Shown here piece by piece: positions 42,437-53,700 of a DNA stretch of 64,000 nucleotides. The stretch lies in assembly GCA_949752735.1 (NCBI GenBank), contig OX457052.1, forward strand, positions 15,443,668 through 15,507,667, in the 5' to 3' direction. The DNA is from Lumbricus terrestris (Eukaryota; Annelida; Clitellata; Crassiclitellata; Lumbricidae). Position 1 is the stretch's first letter. Every line of letters begins with the position of its first letter. Below the pieces are notes generated by a model. It saw only the letters and a program-made list of their open reading frames with translations, did no database searches and was not told where the DNA came from. Position numbers and translations under genes: made by a program.

Positions 42437-44724
42437 TAATAGTAATAGTTGGAGTGATAATAAAAGTAATAATAATAATATTAATATTAATAATAAGAAA
42501 TCAGATCTGTCGGCAATACCTTGTATCCCTTGAAATATCCCTGGATCTGCTGGGGCGACACATCAACAGCGTCCCAGAGGAAGTCTGCGGTCGTGGCCCC
42601 CACTTCCTTGTGTGGATCCAGTCTAAAACTGCTCGGTTTTATCAAAGGAACTGAAAACAACGCAAATTCAAAGACTTAGAGCCAAAAAAGAATATTGTAC
42701 TGAAGCGACCACATACATCAGCCACTCGTTCAGCCACATATTATGTCCGTGTGTACAATGTATGTAAGGAAGTGGGGTGAAGAACCCTTGATCCCGATAT
42801 CACGCCTCAATTCCTCAATAGGCAGAATCAGGGCCGGATTGAGAAATGTGGGGGCACTGTTCGGGAAATTTTTGCGGATCTTCGACCGAAAATTCTGATG
42901 GCCTTTATTAGTCGTTTGGTTGAAAATTTCGTAGAATCTTCCGATTATTCCCCTCCCAAAAAGTTGATGACTTTTTTAGTCGTTTAGTTGAAATTTGCTA
43001 AAATCTAAACATTTTCGGAATTTTTTCACGCATGTGTGGGCCCCCTAAAGTGTGGGCCCCTGTTCGGCCGAACATGTTGAACATGCCTTAATCCGGTCCT
43101 GGGCAGAATCATTTGTAGTGGCTCCCCAATTAGGTTTCGCTGACGACAAGCGTTTACTGCCATCCGTTTTCATGTTGCCTCTAGTAAAATCAAGTTTCTT
43201 TATCATCGTCAGTACCATTTTCAGTCATATTTATCGATGCATCAGTGACTTTAAAATCTGCTGTTAACTGTCGCAGCTTATGTATAGGATTCGTGGAAAA
43301 GGACTGTCTTCAGTTTTCCATGTTCTTTATATCCAATGCTATTTTCTTAAAATCATTTCGATTGACCAGCGTTAATAATGCGAAGCGCAATGACATTACT
43401 GTATTAATGGCCATATATATATACACAATACATATATTATGTTGTGATTAAGATAATCTGCTGGATGTTCCTGGAAATGGTTCTCGGCAATAATTCTCTC
43501 CAATTCAATGCGTTTACGAATACCTGGGCGGCTTTCTCCAGGCATGGTCGCTCGCAAATAGGAGCAAGAGAGGGGTACTTGCCACTCTGTATAAAAATTG
43601 ATTCCTGTTTTTTAAACTGTTATTTTGTTTTAACAATTTCCTTCGCTGACCTAAGACAACGCTCACGAACCCAATGATGGACATTGGACAAGACAGATCT
43701 GGTGAGAAGTTGGACCTAATAAATAATCCAGCATTTCATTCTGCCTTGTATCGCTGCCGGTGGCCAGAATCTTGAGATCGACGACCCTCAGAGTGTATAC
43801 GTTGCAGCCTCACTCATAAATAATTCCAGGTCGAATCAGCGCGCATCTTCCGCGCCGCTGATCTGCAAGGCTCAACTTCAACCCTCTTATACATAGGGAT
43901 GCCACTCATAGCTTTTTCCACCTAGATCTAGGTTTTTCGGTCTTATCTAGGTTTCTATGTTTTTTTGTGTCAGATTCTAGCCTTTTTTCACGTCGGTTTT
44001 TCCGACTTTTTACACATAAAATGACCCGTTTTAGGTGAAAATGCACAAAAGACGTGAAAAAATCGAAACTATTGTGAATACAGACCCCAAAAGTTGCAGG
44101 TTTTGTAGCGAAAGACTAAAAAATAGGGTCATAAAAAATTTCGGGAAAAGAAGCAAATTTTGGTCGGATGACTAAAAAAGTTCCTTAGAAATTTAAATTT
44201 CAAGCGCGAAAAATCGAAAAATCCATGTATTTTCTCAGAAATTCTCAATCTAGCCTTTTCTAGCCTTTTTTCGGCAGGATCTGACCTTTTTAAAAAATTC
44301 AGAGTGGCGTCCCTGCTCTTATGCGTTCTTCATTATACGAGACTAGTGTTAGTTCGTAGACAAGTTAGTTAGTCTCTTAGTCTCTTAGTCAGCCTGCAGA
44401 TGATTTTATGCCACAACGCAGTTTAATTAACTTACCTCATATTTAGAAACGCCACCCAAGCTCGTCTTAGCGATCTTAAAGTCGTGTCATGTTGACGAAG
44501 AAACAGTTCACGAGTAAACTGACAGTGTTAAGAAGAGAGAAATTAGAGCCAGCCATCTCCACCGGACTCCCGCACACACGTGCATCCCAACCGATTTCCA
44601 CTAATGTGCTTAGTATTTTATATGCAAGCTTAGCATTAATGGTTCATAAATTGCATAATTGAGTTTGGCGCATATGATAATATGCGTGGGATGCCAGCGT
44701 GAGTGCATATTATGTGTGCGTGTG

Positions 44725-44756
<32 letters not shown>

Positions 44757-47700
44757 CGTGTGTGTGGGTGGGTTGGTGTGGGTGTGTGCGAGTGTGCGTA
44801 CATGTGTGTGTGTTTGTGTGTGTGTGAGTGAGTGTGTGTACGTTTGTGTGTTTACGTGTGCGTTAGTGAGAGAGAGTGTGTGTAGGTGTGAGTTTGTGTG
44901 TATGCATATGTGTGAGTCAGTGAGTGTATGTGCGTGTGTGTGTGTGTGTGCACGTGTGTGCGTGTGTGTGTGCGCGCGGTTCGTACACACCCACCTGCTT
45001 CGGCGGAGTATCCAACGACCAGCCGGGGTTCCGACGCTGCCTCTCCGATCTCGTTTATGGCAAGCACGAAGATCTCATAGACTTTGTAGATCGGTTGACC
45101 GACGATCGTCAGGTTGTTCGTGCTCGCATCCACCGCCTGCTCCTCGTAGTCCTTCGATTGGTTCAGCTCCTGACGACGCCACCGAACCAGATAGTAGAAC
45201 CCAGGTGCGTTCTGTTCCTCCAGCGGCATCAGCTGGAACCACAGACATCAACGGAACAACATGATGTGGAACCGTGAAGAACCAGGACAACCTCAAGGAG
45301 ATGTAGGGTAACAATTATAGAAGACTTGGCATGGCCGACGATCGACTCTGCTCATTATATATTAAGCAGACAAATTAATTATTTCGAAATATACTAGGCG
45401 CAGCTTAGAGCATACAGGTTTCTGATGATTAGAGAGTTGCTAAGTAGCCGTTAATCGCTTACGTTTGGTCCGTCTGCTCATCTCTGAGTCCTTGGTAACC
45501 GGACCACTACCTCGGACTTCTCTTATTGGAGAAACCTCTGACTAGACGCAACGCTCTTCAATAAGCTGGTGCCCTACGCTTGGTTTCGAGTTGCGCTTTA
45601 GAATTTTGGAGGTTACGATTACGTCATCTGTTATTTTTTAAGCAGGTTAATGGTGGTTGCACACGTAACATGCTTTGGAAGATTATTCCATATCATGCCT
45701 AACATACCATATCGGAGGACCAGAACATTTAATCGAGAATAGTTTCAGATTGTAGTATTGCAACATCGGTGCGGTAGTTTGACAAAGTTCTAGTGTAATT
45801 GTCTAAGTTCGCTTAGATGGTAGAAGACTAGAAGTGGTCAGTACTTGTAAACTGTGCTAAATGCGAAGTATAGGCCGGCTAGAAATTCAAATAGTTCGTT
45901 ATATTTTATGCGAGAAACGACCAAGGAAGACTACATAAGCGATCTCCGAAAATCGTAAAAATATACAACGTGGTACAATGCCCAGTGAAAGATTTATAAC
46001 CCGATGAACATAAATATGAACAGCTATTCAGATTTTTAAAAACCGCTCCAATATTTCTTCCTTTGCGTTCGCAATTATCCCTAACACCATTTCGATTGTG
46101 CGCATCTAGCGTTTGAAGAAGTAAATGCCAGAGGTATAGTACAAACTTGAGCCTCCTGTGAGCAGTATTATGAGAATTGTAGAAAAAATGAGGGGTCAGA
46201 CTTTGGTTTATGTGGGGCTATAGAGTTGCAATCATATCTTTACAGCGGGCCTTAAGAAAGAGTATAGTGGGGTGAACTATTCCAACCCACCGGCGATTCT
46301 CACCATAACTCGGAGACGGCTACAATGTAGGCACCTTGAGTATGCTAGTCCTTCCGTAGGCACCTTTATCATGTAAGTAAGTACTTCCCTTCCATAGGCA
46401 CATTGAGTATGCAACTACTTCACTTCCGTAGGTACATTCTGTATGCAAGTACTTCACTTCCGAAGGCACATTGAGTATGCAAGTACTTCACTTTCATAGG
46501 CGCATTGAGTATGCAAGTACTTCACTTCCATAGGCACATTGAGTATGCAAGTACTTCTACAGGCACATTGAGTATGCAAGTACTTCCGTAGGCACATTGA
46601 GTATGCAAGTACTCCCGATTGCCCATCAGTGCCATTGAGTGGTGCTTGGCGGTTAGACAATGGCGCTTAATAAATGAATATAGTAAATATAAAATGAGCT
46701 ACATGAATCATACGCCTTGTTCAGCCGATCCAGGAATGTACCAACCCTACCCCTCCTCCCCTCCTTCCCCTCATTTTCGTCTTCATCCTCGTCCTCCTTC
46801 CCCTCCTCCCCCTCCTCCTCCTCTTCCTCATCGTCCTCGTCATCAAACGTTATCTTTGTAGAAGAGCAGAGATATATCACCGCGCACCCCATGACATATA
46901 AAGTCGTCAGCGGTCAATATGAAAAGGATTTTTCTAGTGAGAGCAGCAGATTCAGATTTTTTCGATGTCATTGGGAATCAGTACCCCCCCCCCCCAGCAC
47001 CAGTACCAGTATCAGTCGGTCTGTCCTCGTTGGCGCACGCGTATGGTCGATTATATAAAAAAAACACCGGATCTCGTTCTCGGGCAATTATCTCTAACAT
47101 CTTCGTATACTGTAGATGTCGTTGCTGCAGATAATTGCATCTGTCTTTTCGTAATTAGCTTCTGACACAGGTGAACAAACGCTGCCGGCGACGGCGACGT
47201 GCGCTTGCATTTTTATGCGGCGGCGACTGTGAGATACTGCTACTGCACTGGTTGTCTGATGGTCGAAAGCAGCTGCTCCACTGTCAAGGTTGTCTCTATT
47301 AGACGAGTGACGACCAATTCGCTATGCAGATTATGTATGCAGCGATCGCTGTAAAAATATGGGGGAAGACGGGGCACGGTGGTGAGAAAGGCAATTATGA
47401 GACGAGCTGGGGGAAGTCGGTGGCGGTGGCCGCGGTGGCCGCGGTGGCGATGAAGGTGGCGCGAGATTAGAGCGGTCACGTGACCAGGCTGACGACGATG
47501 ACGTCACGAACAGCTACATGTAGATATTATGATGGTAACTTTGACGACGTTAGCGACTTATTGAAACCGATGCCGAACAACAACTTATGTTAAGTTACTG
47601 TTGGTTAAACTGCTTATGTCATACTATTCACGTTGAACTGGTTATGTAATGCTGCTCATGTCAAACGACCTATGTTAAACTACTCATATTAGACTACTTT

Positions 47701-50700
47701 ATATTAGACTAATTTATGTTAAACTGTTCATGTTGAGCTACTTATAATGGACTACTTTATGTTAAACTGCTCATGTTAAACTGCTCACGTTGAAATACTT
47801 ATAATGGATTACTTTATGTTAAGCTGCTCTTGTTAAACTACTCATATTAGACTACTTTGTATTAGACTACTTTATGTTAAACTGCTCATGTTAAACTACT
47901 CATGTTGACCTACTTATAATGGACTACTTTATGTTAAACTTATCATGTTTCGCATTGTCTCCTTTGCACTACAGTATGCTGCTGATTGTTTCCGTCCATT
48001 GTCCTTTCCAACTGTGGCTTCTTAGATCGTTAACCCTCTAACGACCAACGTCCAACGTGTATTAAAATGTATGGGAAAACATAAAGCAGCTGTGGTCGTT
48101 GAATCGTTTTTTAAAGCTTCCGTCTGATGATATTCTGTGACCACCGAGCGCTGTTCATTTAGAAAAGAACTCTCATTGTGTTACATTGTGTTAACAAAAC
48201 ACTTATTTTAACTATACTCTGGATATCAAATTGAAGAAGCTGTTTACTGCTACCTTGGCGTGACAAATAGACCTGTATAAGTGTATAATTATGATAATTA
48301 TTATATCGGAAGAACTAACAGAGCACACCTGCGGAACGTTCATCCACAACCGGTGGGGGATGGATAGGCTATGCAAGAGTGCAAGACCCATCGGAGTGAG
48401 GCCAATGAACTTCTGAAGAGGAAGGGAGTGGATCCCACGGATACCGGAATAGCAGCTGCAGAACTGAATGTGTTTTATGGTGATACATAGACGAACGCTA
48501 ACTATGTATAGGCTTCCTCTGTTCTACGACATACAATGACCAAAAGCCAATATGTCGTTCACCAGTTGTTGGTCAATACTTGACACAGAGGACAGGCTAC
48601 ATCATACAGATGATAGTGTAGACGGTTTATGACAGCATGGTTCCTGCGGTTGACAGCCCCTATATATATTTTATATATATAATATAATTATATATATATA
48701 TACACTGTGTCCGGAAAAAAAGGGACCCATTTTGTAAATATGAAAATAAATAGTAAACATTCATCGATTTTTACAATTCAAGCAACATTTTAATTCTGAC
48801 ATATTTATCTAATATTGGTGAAAATATATAAGTTCCAGTCACAATGATGACGTCAAAATGACGTCATTTGCATTAAAGTTCATTTAGCCGGCCAGTATGC
48901 ATGGTTTCGGCTGGTATATTGGCCCTTGGTAAAACGGAAATCCATTTAATTGAACCAGGATTGAAAATAAATGCAGCTCATTACAGGAATTGTCTGCTCG
49001 ATATAAAATTGATGCCTGATATCCGGGAATACTCTGATTTTATGAACAATTCAAAAAAATGGCAATCCAGCTCACTGAGATCGTTAAACTGTTGAACTGT
49101 TGACTAAGGAGACTCCATGTATCATTCCTCCTATAATCTTTGACCACCAAACGGCCCGAACTTAAATCCAGTTGATTATAACAGTTGAAGACTATAGCAG
49201 GAGATGGTGTACAAGACAAGGAAAAGATACATCGAAGAACTCCGTGAGCGAATTGTTAATGACTGGGAAAATTTTGATAAGCTGGTTAATTATCGATGCT
49301 GCTGTTGGCTATTAGCGCGACCGTTGTGAAGGTTGCTTTGAGGTCGAAGATGGACACTTTGAGCACAAATTGCAGTATGATATAATTCAGATGTAAAAAT
49401 AAAAATAAAATAACATTTATTATTGATAAATAACATCTTAAAAAATTGAAATTTTAGCTAATTTTGTGCACTTGTCTCTAAAATTTGAATTTTGATGCAA
49501 ATGACGTCATTATGACGTCATTATTGAGACTGGAACTTTTATATTTTCACAATTGTTGGTCAAATATGTTACGATAAAAACGGTTTATGAATTTTAAAAA
49601 TCGGTCAATATTTACTATTTATTTTCATATTTACAAAATGGGTCCCTTTTTTTCCGGACACAGTGTACATGTATACACTACATGAGTCTATATGCTTCTA
49701 GCGAAATACAACAAAACCTTTACACCGTGGCTAAAAAAAGTAAGCCAAACCGTTTTTCATATATGAAGTACTTTGTTACAAAATCCAAAGACAATTGCCC
49801 GTAAACTTCAATTTCGGCAGATTAAATTGAAAGACTCACATCTTTCTAGCTATCCTTTCAAATTTATGACATGAAAATGTTGGAATCATTTTGTTGGTTC
49901 AATTCTCTATAAATTTGGAAAATTTTAGAATGATTAATTTTTTACTATCAGGCATTAGAGATAAAATTATATGAAAAACAGTTTGGCGCATCCTTTAATA
50001 AACCACGGTGTCTATCATAGGTTCCATATAGAAAATAGGAAACAAACATTTCTGATGTAACAATGATTGCAACAAATTGCAATGTTGCTTTATATAACCT
50101 GTACAAGTGTACAACTGTATATGTATATGTACCTGTCTGCGTTGTGGCATCTAGAATGGTTTAAAAAACGAGGATTAGATTTTAAATTATGATTTGATTA
50201 AGTGTATCAATCAATCAATTATTTGATTGGTTTAGATACGATTAGATTTATTTACGACGATGACGATTATGACGAATGATAACAATGATGATGCTTCTGA
50301 TAACGATACTGATGACAATGATGATGCTTCTGATAATGATATGATAACAATGATGATGCTTCTGATAACGATACTGATGACAATGATGATGCTTCTGATA
50401 ATGATATGATAACAATGATGATGCTTCTGATAATGATGTGATAACAATGATGATGCTTCTGATAATGATATAATAACAATGATGATGCTTCTGATAATGA
50501 TATGATAACAATGATGATGCTTCTGATAATGATATAATAACAATGATGATGCTTCTGATAATGATGTGATAACAATGATGATGCTTCTGATAATGATGTG
50601 ATAACAATGATGATGCTTCTGATAATGATGTGATAACAATGATGATGCTTCTGATAATGATGTGATAACAATGATGATGCTTCTGATAATGATGTGATAA

Positions 50701-53700
50701 CAATGATGATGCTTCTGATAATGATATGATAACAATGATGATGCTTCTGATAATGATGTGATAACAATGATGATGCTTCTGATAATGATGTGATAACAAT
50801 GATGATGCTTCTGATAATGATGTGATAACAATGATGATGCTTCTGATAATGATGTGATAACAATGATGATGTTTCTGATAATGATATGATAACAATGATG
50901 ATGCTTCTGATAATGATATAATAACAATGATGATGCTTCTGATAATGATACGATAACAATGATGATGCTTCTGATAATGATACGATAACAATGATGATGC
51001 TTCTGATAATGATATGATAACAATGATGATGCTTCTGATAATGATGAATGATGACAATGATGATGCTTCTGATAATGATGTGATAACAATGATGATGCTT
51101 CTGATAATGATATGATAACAATGATGATGCTTCTGATAATGATGTGATAACAATGATGATGCTTCTGATAATGATATGATAACAATGATGATGCTTCTGA
51201 TAACGATACTGATGACAATGATGATGCTTCTGATAACGATACTGATGACAATGATGATGCTTCTGATAACGATACTGATGACAATGATGATGCTTCTGAT
51301 AATGATGTGATAACAATGATGATGCTTCTGATAATGATGTGATAACAATGATGATGCTTCTGATAATGATGTGATAACAATGATGATGCTTCTGATAATG
51401 ATGTGATAACAATGATGATGCTTCTGATAATGATATGATAACAATGATGATGCTTCTGATAACGATACTGATGACAATGATGATGCTTCTGATAATGATG
51501 TGATAACAATGATGATGTTTCTGATAATGATATGATAACAATGATGATGCTTCTGATAATGATATGATAACAATGATGATGCTTCTGATAATGATATGAT
51601 AACAATGATGATGTTTCTGATAATGATATGATAACAATGATGATGCTTCTGATAATGATATGATGACAATGATGATGCTTCTGATAACGATATGATAACA
51701 ATGACGATTAGGGTGATTCACGTCACAAAGGGGAAAAATATATTTTTTATTTTTGACTGACATAGTAGATAATTTTGTTCCTTTGATCTTATTCAACACT
51801 GCAACCAAATTTCACTGTAATATATTAATGTTTACTGGGTGCTCAATGCCCCTGAAATATTGCATGGGAATACAGCAACGCACCTGCCATTGACGAGACC
51901 TGTAATACAGCAATTCTTATTAGATCAAGCTGCAATGCTTTGAGTAAGACTTATGTACACAGTCAAAGGCCATACATAAACAATCAAGTCTTACTTTGTT
52001 GTTTATAATAAAGAAACCTGCTGAATTTTTATATATATTAAAAGTAGATAAAAAGATAGAAAAATCATTGTTATAAAGCAGGAATAAGTTTCCATATGTC
52101 TATGAAAAGTGCAACTGCATATTTTTTGGCTGTCTATGCATTGTTCTTGGCAGTGAGAGAAGGATAGCTAAATGCATTTTTATACACTATTCTTAAATTA
52201 AAGTTTTTAAAATTTTCATTCCATGAGTGTTTTTTGTGAAAATGCCATTTTTCTTAATTTTAAGTGGAAGAGTCTTTTTCACTACTGCAGCAAGTTTGAA
52301 AACAGAACTTTGGTTGATTGGAAAACCAGAAGTTACACTTCCTATATTAATGTATTGCCTACAAGAGGCCACACACTACAGACCTTAATTTTCTACTTTT
52401 TCATCATTGCAATTTTTGAAGAAGGCCGTGTAATCAAGTCAATCTGAATTTGGAATAAGGCACGAATCCATAAAGCAGTTCAGTCTATTATCTATAAAAT
52501 GTCATACGAAAGAGTTTAGAGATAAAGGTAACAGAAGCAAAGACTCGGAGTCACAAAAAAGTGAGACGTTTTTGTTGAAAGTACATCTTGCTTTTGATAT
52601 TGCATTAAGTAAGGTGAGCAAGTTATCAAAATTGATAAGTACAAGCAGTTTTTTAGCAGATCAGTAAGAATCATGAAAAATGAGCATGACTGTTGTCAAT
52701 TAGGAGTCATGAGAGAGTTGCAGAGCAAAAGATGAGACAATAAAAGCCAGGTATAAGATAAAAATGATAAGAAAATCAGCTAAAGGATCTTATTCGAGTA
52801 ACCAGGCAACTAGAGACTACAAGAGTAGTGACTTGATAGATGACGAAGATGATAGTGACGAATACGATGACGATGGAGAACACTGATAACTATGATTAAG
52901 GATGTCAAGATCTCAATGTACCACAAAAACATTTGAATAATCTACTCTTCCTGAAGGTTAACAGGAAGATACAGCAGCGATAAACCATTCATTCTTCAAA
53001 GCAGGATCCGCATTGGATCACATAAACTAGTCAGACAGGAAGTTCACTATCTTGGCAGTTACCACTGCAATTTAAGCAAATTGTTAAAATGCAGACGAAA
53101 GCTCTATATCATTTTAAACTGATCATCAGATGCTATCAATTGTCAGCAAGAGAAGAATGTGACGGAATTGTGCCTACTGATTCAAGAAGAGACAGCTGGT
53201 GATGAAGTTTGTCATTTCAGGAAAAAAGGTGCATCTGGTTGCATGAAAGACAAAAGTAATCTATTGTTTCAGGACTTGTAGCATCAGAAAATTCAATTTC
53301 AATTGACAGACTCTGAGAGAAGAATTTCCGCTAAATTTAATGTATTTTCAAGATCTACATACATGTGTAAACGGGAGAGCATGGATAGCTGGTCCGGTGG
53401 CATATGAGTGAATGACTTGTAGTTGTACAAGGCTACAAGTCGATCAGGCAGCATATATAGGATTCCTGTTGAATTGTGGACTTTTCTAAGTTAATTTGTA
53501 ATAGTGAATGAATATCTGAGTTCTCATCTTAACTTTGAGTTACTAAAAACTCAATTATTTGTATCATTCAACTTTATTTAGTGTGTGCTATATCACATGG
53601 CCATAATCTCAATTTGTAACTTTGAATACAACTATATGTAAACTTTGTGCTCATTGAGCATAACCTAAAATGCATTTTATTTCGAAATTTCTTGTACATT

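Noticed and set aside
50232..51808. Three reverse-strand open frames of 470-510 codons
   Set aside because: They are the three frames of one 32/33-base minisatellite without stop codons; no start context, splice signals or domain.
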